A stretch of 64,000 bases of DNA from NCBI GenBank assembly GCA_012064415.1, contig SSNU01000068.1, positions 174,730 through 238,729 of the forward strand. Reading direction: 5' to 3'. Of the stretch, positions 20,901-35,109 are shown in pieces (positions within the stretch are counted from its first letter, which is position 1; each line of letters opens with the position of its first letter). The position numbers and the translations under genes were made by a program. Origin of the DNA: Gyrodactylus bullatarudis. Lineage: Eukaryota; Platyhelminthes; Monogenea; Gyrodactylidea; Gyrodactylidae. The notes beneath the pieces were generated by a model. That model had not been told where the DNA came from, ran no database searches, and worked only from the letters and a program-made list of their open reading frames with translations.

Positions 20901-22597
20901 AAATATTCTTATTGTTCAATGAGAAAGGATCAAAATTATTTGACTAATGAAAAACACTTGCACAATATTTTTTAGGAAAATAACTTTCTGACCAGCTTTG
21001 GATTTGAAGAATTGAAAAAATTCGAGAACCAAAAGCAAAGTTAGGAGTTTTTCTAGGTGATGAATTCTGTAAAAGAACAGAGTTTCAATCAACTTTTTCT
21101 GTTATCTCCATTGATTTAGATACAGATTAATAATTATTTTACAGACGACAGAAAAATTAATGATATCGTGCAAATCAGGTTTATTGTATTCTGATTTTTA
21201 AGATCATTTTCTCTTGATGAGAGACGCTTAATTTTTGTGATATTTAAAATAGAGCTACAAGACAGACGCCAAGTTATAAGCCGAAAGATAAGTAAAAGAA
21301 AACTTACTCTTCTTCACAGCCTTTATTAGTTATGGTTGGATCCCCAGCTTCGTTATCTTCTTGCTCTTTTTCCAGATCAGTGATCACAAATTGTGATTCA
21401 AGATTGTGATAATTATGTTCCTCGTCGATATCTTCAACAGTAATTGGGGGCGGGATAGCTAAGAGGGGTGAGAATGTATTGATAGAATCATTCATCTCGG
21501 CAATTTCTTGTTTTCGTTTGGTAATTTTCCTCAGCCAAGTAATGGAATAGTAGTAATCGTGAATATAAGGCGTTGCAGTTTGAAGGAAGATGTTTTTAAT
21601 TTTCAAAATGTAGGCCTTCTCTAGGCGTGTAATCCAAATATCAGTTATGGGATCAAATGGTTTATTATATTCAACTGGGACTCGATCATAGCTACAATTC
21701 GGTTTATTATTGAAATTAGTGTTATTTATCTGATTATTCATATTATTAGTTGGTGACTGAGGAAGCTGAGGAGATTTAATGGAGGAAAGATTGTTCAAAA
21801 ACTCCTGCTTCTTCGTAAAATGTGGTGGAGGGACAGAAAAATTTATTGGACCAAAATTTGTGCATGCAACGCCTGGAATCCGTTGATTAAACTGAGCAGC
21901 AGCATCAGCTGGATAGTTTTGATTGAAGTTGTTGTTTTGGCGATTCGATTTTGGAGGATTTTTCTTTTCCACCACGGACATCTAGAGAGAAAAATGGTTA
22001 TAAAATTGATTATTCTTCAAAAATGCAATCTAAACTTCAGATATTGCAAAAATAAAATAATTACAGTAAAAAACTTTTCAATCATATCCAGAGCAAGGGA
22101 AGCTTGGCTTCTATTGATTTTCATTGGTTCGTATTGCTTGTTTTTGATATTGAAATTGTTAATTTTATTATTTTCTTTGTTCAAATGAGAATCGTTTAGT
22201 ATTCCATAAGAAGAGAAAGGATCTATAACCTTGGAACTAGTATTTTTAATACTGTTAACTATAGCAGGGTCGAGATTATCTTCATCGTTTTCAATTATTT
22301 TTTCTACTGTCTCTTCGAAACGATGCTAAAAATTACGCAATTGCAACATACCAAGTTCCTAGGTTTGTCTAAATCATTCTGCCATTTATCAAAGGAGAAC
22401 TGTTCAAGAGAATTCTCATAGTTGTCATCTTTTGTTTGCTCGAGAAGAAATTTCTCATGTTCTGTCTCCCAATCATCTGAGAAAATAAGAAAAAGATACA
22501 CTCACAATAATCGTTATCTCCAAAAGTTTCTTCATTAAGAGCATCAAGTTCCTTGAACGGTAAATATTAAATTACTTACCTCTTCAAATCTATTCAT
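11998..22597 (-). CDS. PATL1: PAT1 homolog (PATL1), mRNA decapping activator, 755 aa
   Basis: PAT1 links deadenylated mRNA to decapping in P-bodies by bridging LSM1-7, DDX6 and DCP1/2. Inferred exons, 5' to 3' on the minus strand: 22597-22580, 22551-22506, 22476-22352, 22325-22065, 21981-21308, 18698-18056, 15783-15744, 15710-15565, 15507-15434, 12238-11998. They sum to 2268 nt, a whole frame close to vertebrate family length. Family features seen: N-terminal LNEETFG followed by DWETEHEKF, then LDPAIV; central PYIHDYYY; C-terminal alpha-helical region with LGQF, KKGCRVFLQVLPYLSNS and LGISFVLNLLNLF. Small introns are 28, 29, 26, 83, 33 and 57 nt. Three others (2609, 2272, 3195 nt) contain mobile elements. 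Least certain: the 22064-21982 intron, the 40-nt exon at 15783 and the last exon, which fits in phase but has weak similarity. Confidence 0.85.
12361..12420 (+). repeat. CTGATGAG-containing hairpin repeat, copy A
   Basis: The stretch ATGCCAATTACTTCACAAAT through GGGCATACTCATCAGTG recurs in reverse complement at 17843-17898 with compensating outer ATGCC/GGCAT pairing. Both copies lie in PAT1 introns. A neighbouring block, AGCTCAAA followed by CCAATGTC, also recurs near 17935 but in the opposite relative orientation. The 63-codon frame spanning this copy is not considered a gene. Confidence 0.5.
13735..14190 (-). mobile_element. LINE reverse transcriptase fragment, copy 1
   Basis: The minus-strand translation gives an RT palm segment with ADDLKF, preceded by a VDIQLPGDIEG motif, with frame breaks. 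It matches the fragments at 25260-25640 and 50330-50805. It lies within the 3195-nt PAT1 intron. The family appears CR1/Jockey-like (non-LTR). Confidence 0.65.
14205..14730. mobile_element. FB-1 foldback element in a PAT1 intron
   Basis: Arms of about 160 bp (14215-14370 and 14555-14720) are inverted copies sharing TGGGTGTTTGGCTCCGAAAT and AGGAGTCCAAAAAATCTCTA. Family members occur at 34068-34610, 39775-40495, 41280-41860, 59605-59920 and 62370-62640. No coding capacity. Confidence 0.7.
15838..16065 (+). pseudogene. PLE-A-associated ORF remnant in a PAT1 intron
   Basis: The plus-strand frame shows VDNQIKSQPVISE, a stop, then KKTRHTGQLQITTFNNLQQ. It is parallel to the 9702-9962 minus-strand ORF, including a shared CCAATGGAAG downstream. 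It precedes the hammerhead-like motif at 16091 on the same strand. Broken by a stop and truncated at the 5' end. Confidence 0.45.
16091..16147 (+). ncRNA. Hammerhead-like motif upstream of PLE-A RT
   Basis: GAGT-CTGAAGA-GACCTGGT-GAAA, then an AT-rich segment ending TTTC, align with the 9.5-kb candidate. Helix I here no longer pairs (GAGU versus UAUG), so the copy is probably dead. Position and strand relative to the RT frame (about 240 bp upstream) match a PLE terminal repeat. Confidence 0.35.
16380..17670 (+). mobile_element. Penelope-like retroelement A: RT plus GIY-YIG endonuclease, broken
   Basis: RT: NRLYGLP, then a stop where Lys is expected, VHKVDKNQ, SFDVESLFTNVPL, DGVAMGTPLGPLLANLFL and catalytic YMDDT, ending at a stop at 17138. 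After a deleted or frameshifted linker, a second frame (17198-17596) carries a GIY-YIG endonuclease with VYKFTCNCKSEYIGQT, an Arg-containing helix and EEHL. A third frame downstream encodes RKRKREKLEMNQQITDFY. PLEs prime at exposed 3' ends using this RT/GIY-YIG pair. This 5'-truncated copy sits in the 2272-nt PAT1 intron, antisense to PAT1, and is inactive. Confidence 0.85.
17843..17900 (-). repeat. CTGATGAG-containing hairpin repeat, copy B
   Basis: Reverse-complement relative of 12361-12420. The plus strand reads CACACTGATGAGTATGCCC, then a loop and GGCATCA. It lies in a PAT1 intron, just downstream of the PLE-A copy. Confidence 0.5.
19604..20277. mobile_element. TTAA-flanked element, longer relative of the piggyBac-like MITEs
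   Basis: Bounded by TTAA and starting CCCTTTCGAT, ending ATCGAAAGGG. It is 674 bp with no coding frame. It contributes about a quarter of the 2609-nt PAT1 intron. Confidence 0.55.
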
Positions 22598-22728
22598 TTT
22601 ATATATTTGTAATCAATATTTAGTATATAAGTTTATCATTATCAATATTTTTTATAATAGTTATTTAGTTAAAACAACATTTATAGCTTGAATGTAACAG
22701 TTTATTATATACGGGCTCAAATTTAAAA
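22598..22728. promoter_or_regulatory. Bidirectional promoter between PAT1 and mRpL52
   Basis: Only 131 bp separate the divergent ATGs at 22597 (minus) and 22729 (plus). The interval is very AT-rich, with TATATA-type runs on both sides and no other feature. Shared regulation is inferred from spacing. Confidence 0.55.
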
Positions 22729-23097
22729 ATGATTCAAAAAATTACATTGCAACAATTGTCAGCAGGTATCAGATGTTTCTCTGGAGGTAATTTTCGTTCC
22801 AGAAGAAGTTTGCCAATAAATCCTTCTGAATGGGGTCCATTAGTTGATCTGCCGGATTTTTCCAGGGTTGATGGTACAAAAATACACTTTACTACTGCTG
22901 GCCAGCGTCGAAGATTCGTGGAGACACTTGAAAAAAATGTAACTTTGATGATTAATTTTTAGAAAGAAATTTTCAAACTCTTAGAAGATATTAAAACCTA
23001 TGAGAATTCCTATAGGTTATCAAATGAGGGAGAGTTAGCTGAAGGCGAACTCCTAAAAAAACAATTACTCAAGCCTAAATCATGCAAAAAGTTTTAG
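22729..23097 (+). CDS. MRPL52: Mitochondrial ribosomal protein L52-like, 114 aa
   Basis: Exons 22729-22938 and 22963-23097 flank a 24-nt GT-AG intron. Without splicing the frame stops just after the intron. A component of the large mitoribosomal subunit. The N-terminus (QLSAGIRCFSGGNFRSRR) is Arg/Ser-rich and lacks acidic residues, fitting a mitochondrial targeting signal. The diagnostic core is INPSEWGPLVDLPDFS followed by DGT and GQRRR. The rest is a charged helix ending LKPKS. Length fits the family (about 120). AATAAA at 23102 is five bases past the stop. It is divergent from PAT1. The assignment rests on the GPLxDLPDxS core and layout. Confidence 0.75.
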
Positions 23098-23326
23098 AGA
23101 AAATAAAAAAATTTGATTTACTGAACATGCTATACCAATTTCACTCATTTTTACTTTGACTATCAGCAATAAAATTTACTGTGAAATCCTGTGTGGATTT
23201 ATTCCTATGATCATTAGTAAATCCAATTTCTATCTTTAAAAGCCTTGGCTTTTGCTTATTACGTCTATTTGTTGGCCAAAAATAACAAAAAAATTTCGTT
23301 TTAGCTCTATAGTCAATCCTTCAGGT
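23098..23326. other. Short intergenic stretch
   Basis: Contains the mRpL52 poly(A) signal at 23102-23107. Nothing else is recognised. Confidence 0.4.
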
Positions 23327-23380
23327 GTAAGAGTCTGATGAGATCCGGCCAAATAAACGCTTTATCACTAATTACTCGTA
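23327..23380 (+). ncRNA. Hammerhead-like motif, PLE-A family, solo and decayed
   Basis: GAGT-CTGATGA-GATCCGGC-CAAA, then an AT-rich helix III ending TATC, then ACTA. The core GAAA is CAAA here and helix I has one mismatch, so it is likely inactive. No PLE coding sequence is adjacent. Confidence 0.35.
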
Positions 23381-25255
23381 TTATCTTCAAATCCTCAAAA
23401 TGAGTTTCAGACTGAAACTTCCAGCTCACCAACAGAAACAAATCCTTCAGGTGTCTTATCTGGAGAAACTTGAGCACTGAGAATCTCAGTACCCCTAGAA
23501 ATTCTAGAATCCAGAGTATAGATTGGCATCGGTATAGAATTTAAAAATAAAATCTCAAATACTGTTTGATGACTCTTAGATCAATTTGTTTCGTTCATAT
23601 CTCTACTTTCAAGTAATTTAATTAAATTTTAATTTTCCATAATCTACAGTTGTCGCCAAAACCATTTCTTGTTTTTAGTTTTTATTATATATCTCAGATA
23701 TATTATCTCGGTTAATATAATATTGTAATACGTGTGACTACTAATAAGTAAAGTGAAAAAATTTATAATTTTTACTCAAAATGTAATTTTCGAGATGTCA
23801 GAAATCATAATTTTTCTTGACTGCAACGATCATTCTTTCTCTCATGTAAACATGCCTTAAGAGAAAAATCATTTAGAGCATGAAAAAATGACTTAGACTC
23901 AAAAAAATTAAGTTAAGATTGATGAATCGATATATGTATTGTACAACTTAGACCAATTGTATTAATTTGAATGTACAATTTCTTTATTCCTCACCATCAC
24001 TCTTACACTTGGTCAATTAATAATGACCAGAATCAAAGTAATTACTTTCTTCTTGAGTAAAATCTTGAATTTAAAAGTTTGGCTCTCTCTGTATTTGTGA
24101 AGGATTAGATTTCTAAAATTAAATTATTCTCCAAAGAAGCATTAATTATAAAATGAACAGTTGTTATTTCATGGGAAAAAATAATTCCCATCTTATAATT
24201 TATCTCAGGAGAAATGAAATTTTCCACAAGAAATGAATTATTTGGTATAAATTTTTATCCTGCATCCTCTCTGTTTTTTAAATTTATTAACATTTCAACG
24301 AGATTACTGGAAAAGACGTCGTCCAAACAACATTCTAGGCAAGATACTAAAATAAAATAAATTATCAATTCTACAATTAATACAATAAAACAAGAATTAT
24401 GTTTTATAAAAATACTACATCTCTATTTTATGCAGAATTATAACATTTTTAATTAATTTTTTTTCCCTCTAATGCCCATCTTTGCTTTCATATTTCAATT
24501 TGGACATTATATAAACACACACTGTTTGGCTTTAGTCAGTTGAATATCTGATCATTCTAAAACTATCTTATTCTTCTATGAATAGAACCACAAAGATATT
24601 TTTTAAAAGGTGAAAAGGGAGCTTATGATAAGCGATGAATTGAAAATCTGTTTGATAACCCTTTGTCCAATTTTATGCCTGGAGATGAGGTCTGACGAAA
24701 TTGAGAGTAGTCTCAATCGAAAGATCAGAAGATTCTGAAATTTTATCTATTCGAAGCCATGATATGATCATGAAAAAAAAACAAAATTTTACTCAAATTT
24801 TCAAAAAGGGTTAACATTTAGTTTTATTACGAATAATTACTTATAAGTAATTCACGTAGTTTTTCAAACACTTCCGAAAATCCACTTATATTCATAATTT
24901 AGAAAATTGAAAAAAGATATATTAAAACCAAATGTACAATTCTTGAAGCATTATCAGTTGTAATTCTTCAAAAATGATATTAGTTAAGAATTTTGGCGTT
25001 GATATGATTCACGTAATTTATCAAAAACGTCCGAAAATCCGCTTAAAGTCATATTTGTAGATATATAAGAAAAGATTTTTTATTCACTAAATGTTCATTT
25101 CTTTAAGAAATCATTCAAGATAATTATTTGCAAATAATGAAAGAAAATAAGAATAAAATGCAAGCTGAAAAAACACCAAAAAGTTTTAAATCAATACTAA
25201 AACCCTGATCTGAAGTTAAGGAGACAATTTCTCCAGGAAGTAGAAGCGATTCCAT
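23381..25255. other. Long intergenic region, one possible tiny gene
   Basis: Apart from a possible promoter at 24507 and the 37-codon frame listed separately, no gene or clear repeat is recognised. Related AT-rich segments near 24840-24880 and 25005-25045 share CACGTARTTTWTCAAA and TCCGAAAATCC. Confidence 0.35.
24625..24738 (+). CDS. Possible 37-aa secreted peptide (very tentative)
   Basis: A good-looking core promoter (TATATAAA near 24510 and a TCAGTTG initiator-like site near 24536) is followed by an ATG frame with a short N-terminus and a hydrophobic segment (ICLITLCPILCL), then a charged tail ending NRKIRRF. Alternatively the ATG near 24579 could be spliced over a 23-nt GT-AG gap into the same frame. 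No homology is recognised and the frame is short. Included because two TATA-driven small secreted-protein genes exist elsewhere in the window. Confidence 0.2.
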   Translation: MISDELKICLITLCPILCLEMRSDEIESSLNRKIRRF

Positions 25256-25640
25256 GAGGGTTGCAGGGAGTCCCAATGAGAGTAATAATTTACATTTATC
25301 TCTATTTATTATATAGAGTCCCATAGTCTCAAGGGAATCTTTTAGAGAGTAGAAGGTGTTGTTTATTTTCAATATATCAAGGAAATTTTTCCCCTTGCAG
25401 ACGAATTTTATATCGTCAGCAAATTGAAATTGGAAACCCTCAATACCCTCTGGGAGCTGAATATCATCGAAACAAAGATTTTAAAAAAGTGGGCCAATAA
25501 TTGAACCTTGAGCAACTCCCGAATTAATGAATTCTTTCCTACTAGTACTAAACTAGTGAAGGTGTTAAAAGCCACATACTGTCTTCTAATAAGTTCAAGG
25601 TCAGATTAATTTTTTATGTTAGAAGAGTTTATTTTTAGGG
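25256..25640 (-). mobile_element. LINE reverse transcriptase fragment, copy 2
   Basis: The minus-strand translation shows FDDIQLPEGIEGF, FADDIKFVCKG (catalytic ADD) and SLKDSLETMGLYI, with internal frame breaks. It is strongly similar to 13735-14190 and to the plus-strand fragment at 50330-50805. A non-LTR retrotransposon, inactive. Confidence 0.7.
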
Positions 25641-25859
25641 TATATTAGGAGTAGATTTCACTGTGCGAAACAAAATTTCAGAAAATGGTGAAATTTAGAT
25701 GTGTTGCTCAGAATTTTACGCTGATACAAAAATTTCTTATGGTATGTTGACTACTTTTTGAGATACTTCTTTAAAAATTTTTTCAAAGTTTTGTTGTCAG
25801 ACAAACATTAATTTGACATAACTACTATGCTAATGAATAGTGCAAGACCTATACTTACA

Positions 25860-26276
25860 AAGGTTACTAGAATTATTTCGTTCTAGGTGCTTAGGTAATA
25901 TATCCCACTGGAACGTCTTATTTGGTAATGGATTAGCCCATGTTGCTGAATGTTACAGCTTACTAATGGATCTCACCGAGACTGGTACGAAAGAAACTCA
26001 CATAGCATTTAGAAATAATCGAAGTTTAGATATATGGTAGACATATACGCGCGTTTCTGGCATACTGACGAGTCCAAAAGAGGACGAAACGCGCGTCTAC
26101 CATATATGTAAACTTAGATTATTTCTAAATGCTATGTGAGTTTCTTTCGTACCAGTCTCGGTGAGATCCATTAGTAAGCTGTAACATTCAGCAACATGGG
26201 CTAATCCATTACCAAATAAGACGTTCCAGTGGGATATATTACCTAAGCACCTAGAACGAAATAATTCTAATAACTT
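25860..26276. repeat. ~417-bp palindrome with ~190-bp arms around a hammerhead
   Basis: Arms 25860-26057 and 26086-26276 are almost perfectly inverted (one 6-nt indel near the centre, few mismatches). The 28-nt spacer holds half of the hammerhead core. Near-identity implies a recent origin or ongoing gene conversion. Transcription would give a ~190-bp double-stranded hairpin capped by the ribozyme. Confidence 0.85.
26052..26108 (+). ncRNA. Hammerhead ribozyme (type I, minimal helix III), PLE-B
   Basis: Core CUGACGA (26065-26071) fits CUGANGA. Helix II is GUCC/GGAC (26072-26075 with 26082-26085) around the loop AAAAGA. Core GAAA is 26086-26089. Helix III is AC(GCGC)GU. The predicted cut follows GUC at 26097. 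Helix I pairs UA/UA, then UGG/CCA across a CA bulge. All invariant core bases are present. The GAAACGCGCGUC segment and GUCC/GGAC helix II are typical of metazoan retroelement hammerheads, which often act as dimers because helix III is so short. It sits at the centre of the long palindrome, so hairpin and ribozyme folds compete. Confidence 0.85.
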
Positions 26277-26440
26277 CTATAGTTTATATGTTAATGAGCT
26301 GATTGACATGGGTTAAGGTAACCACTTATGATGTGAAATACAGAAGCTAAGGAATAACTCATGCGTATGATAAACATATCATTGCAAAGCTAAAAGATTG
26401 TTTGTTAATCTCTGCTATTTTGATCTTTGATTAATATCTT

Positions 26441-27590
26441 TCAAAAAATGTAAATTGGAATTGAAAGCGAAAACGGGCACTTAAAAACACGATTTTTTTT
26501 ACTATAATGTTGTTCGCTTGTTGCCTGACTATGTTGTATTCTGGCTTGTATTGGTCTATCTGTATAAAAAGAAAAAGGAGAGAAAGGTGTAGTATTTCTT
26601 AAAAAATAAGGATTATAAAAATTACAGTGATTGTTATAGTAATCAGAATTATTAGAATAATAACTCTGATAATATAATTCATCACTTGAAAGAACATTAA
26701 AATTAAGATTAGAATAAAAAACATTTAGATTACCCTGATAAAAATAGTTAGGACTCACACAATATTTCGAATACATGTCGTATTCTTCTTCTGGCGTGAG
26801 ATTTTTCAAAAAACTTAAACCCTGTGTGTCCAATCAAAACATTAAACCAGATTTCTTCTCAACTTTAATCAATTAATTCTAACCGACGATTTCCAATATT
26901 TATATCCGTCTTATTACCATTAACAACCTCGTTTAGTTTAATCTCTATAGACTCCAAAATCATATTTTTATACTTATTTCTCATGTTTCATTGACTTCTT
27001 ACGTCATTAAAATCTATAATATGATCTGGATTATCAGCCCAGTGTTTAGCTAATGCTGACTTGTCTACCTGTACTTTTTTATAGCCTTTTTGTGTTCTTT
27101 ACATCTAATTTCAAAATTTCTTTTTGTTCGACCTATGTAAGATTTTTCACATGAGCAAGTTATTTTATATTGTACTATAGTATAATAAAAAAAAGAAAGG
27201 GGATAAGTCGCCTCGTCATGTGTGAAATTGACTGTACCTTGAATCTCATCTAGGCCTAATTTTTGTTTTTCAGTTAAAAAATTTCCTATTTTATTAGATA
27301 ACCTAAAAATAGTCTTAATACCAATTTTTTTTAAACCAAAGATATATCAATACTTAATTGGGAAAAATCCATTAAAACAATATTATTAAAATCAAAAACA
27401 AAATTATTATTATAAAATTTTTCTTTTGTACTAACAAGTTTCTCTAAATCTTCTCTTTGAAAAAAATTTTAAAGAAGTATATCTCAAAAAGTAGTCAACA
27501 TATCATAAGAAATTTTTGTATATTCGTAATCAGCGTAAAATTCTGAGCAACATATCTAAATTTCACCATATTCTGAAAAATATTTTTGTT
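26441..27590 (-). pseudogene. Penelope-like element B: RT end, GIY-YIG and Tyr/Asn-rich tail, broken
   Basis: Read 5' to 3' on the minus strand: a degenerate RT segment with RYVDYFL (cf. catalytic YVDD), a segment NFLTEKQKLGLDEIQGTVNF, a GIY-YIG domain with VQYKITCSCEKSYIGRTKR and a CKEH helix, a frame change, then ALAKHWADNPDHIIDF and LESIEIKLNEVVNG closing the endonuclease ORF. Downstream a 130-codon frame (26441-26833) encodes a Tyr/Asn-rich tail (YYNNHCNFYNPYF). Tail copies are also at 440 and 46545. Multiple stops and frameshifts show inactivity. Confidence 0.7.
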
Positions 27591-28419
27591 TTTTTTCGAG
27601 CAGTGTTTTTCAAATCTTCTATTTTCAACCTGGGTCAGAGTCTAATTCAGTTTCTTTAAATGATTTAAATGACGTATAAAAAATAATATACTTGTGGCAT
27701 ATTAGAGGTAAAAATTTTACATTAACTTGAGTAGAGTGGAAAATTTTTCAGTTCTGATATCATTAATAATTATTATAATAATAATAATAATAATAATCTT
27801 TATTGTCTAAATTATATCATACAAATGAAAAAAGGAAATTTTTATAGGTTCTCTAAATACTTATACAACTCTTTTTTGGAAAATGAAATGTTTTTTCTTG
27901 TCAGTTCAACTCTCTGGTTCAATTTCGCATTCCAAAGTGAGGAGATATTATCATTAGCAAGTTTTAGGCATCTAAAATATCTTCGATGTCTCAGTAACTT
28001 GATTTTATCGAAACCACTCGAAGGTCTCGAACTCACTCATTAGAATATCTTTCTACAAAAGGTCTTGCTTTCTTTTTGTAAGTATTATTGCAATTATCTA
28101 TGTGATAAAAAACTAATGAAAAATCAAACAGGAACCTACAAATTCTTAGAATAACAAAGTTGACTTGTAAGTAGTTCTTTGTAAGTTCTTTTTGCTTTTG
28201 AACGCCTAAAAATGAAACACACTTTGAAATATTTTACACCATTAAATAACTTTTACGGTCGGGCATTTCAAAATACAATCAAAATCGAATTCCTGAAATC
28301 TACTCCTAGTTATAGTTATAGTATACAGAAAATATAAGGAATTGAATTTAATCTGGTTGGAGTTGTATCACTTGTAGGGAAAATAAGTAGGCCATTTAAG
28401 AATTTTCCATAAAATCTGA

Positions 28420-28525
28420 TTGGAAAAATAAAGATTGGAATTCTCTTAGTATAGTCGAGTTTTGATCGAATTTGTGACATTAGAAAAATTATTCGAATTT
28501 GGCCACTCAAGTTCGTCATTCTCTA
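28420..28525 (-). repeat. LINE 3'-end fragment
   Basis: The minus-strand text SQIRSKLDYTKR resembles SHIRSKIDYSKS in the frame at 45712-45942. Both may be C-terminal remnants of the same LINE family. Confidence 0.35.
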
Positions 28526-29139
28526 GAGAAAATTTAACTTTTGTGATTTAATTTAACTTTGAATGGTTCGATATCCCACAATAATGTTTTAATAAAATTA
28601 CACCGTGAGTCAAAAAAAATTTTCAAAAAAGTAATTGGGTAGGAACCATATGTTTTTGATCCAAAATTTCATATTTTTCATTGCTTTTCAGATTTTTGTT
28701 GGATCATATGTAAAAAAAATTAAGTTTATTTTATTCATTCAGAGTTGTGATCGTTTATTTCGACGTTCTCTATTCTGATTGGTTACATAAAAAGCATGCA
28801 AATTATTTTTAATTTTTCATTAAAAAACGGGACGTAAAAACTGATTACAGTAAAAATAGTTCTTATTCAAAATTTTCACCAGTTCTGAGTAGGTGCGACA
28901 TTGATCTATACACCAATCGACGCAGGATTACTTGTTCTACATAACGAGTCTAATTATAATTAGGTTTAATTGCTTATTCAAATTGATTTGAATGAAAAAA
29001 AACTCTCAAATTTCCAAAAATTCCCAATTTTTCTCAATATCTCCCAAACTTAACCCAATATTTTATAGTATCCTGAGAACAGATTTGGATCAAAAACACA
29101 ATTGAAATTTTTTTTTGAAACACAGTGTCATTTAACTTG

Positions 29140-35077
<5,938 letters not shown>

Positions 35078-35109
35078 ATCCGTTGTGGTTGTTTTTTTTT
35101 AAATAAAAC

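Larger units (their letters stand above)
25643..28308. mobile_element. Composite PLE-B island between inverted TAGGAGTAGATTTCA motifs
   Basis: The same motif, TAGGAGTAGATTTCA, stands at the left end (25646, plus) and right end (28307, minus), and also once at 806. Inside, segment 25670-25790 is an inverted copy of 27475-27590. Between them lie the hammerhead palindrome and the minus-strand PLE-B coding remnant. Inverted partial copies are a known quirk of Penelope-like insertions. Whether the end motifs mark true termini is inference. Confidence 0.5.

Noticed and set aside
28316..28519. Independent 67-aa gene
   Set aside because: Similarity of SQIRSKLDY to the 45.7-kb LINE remnant makes a transposon fragment more likely.
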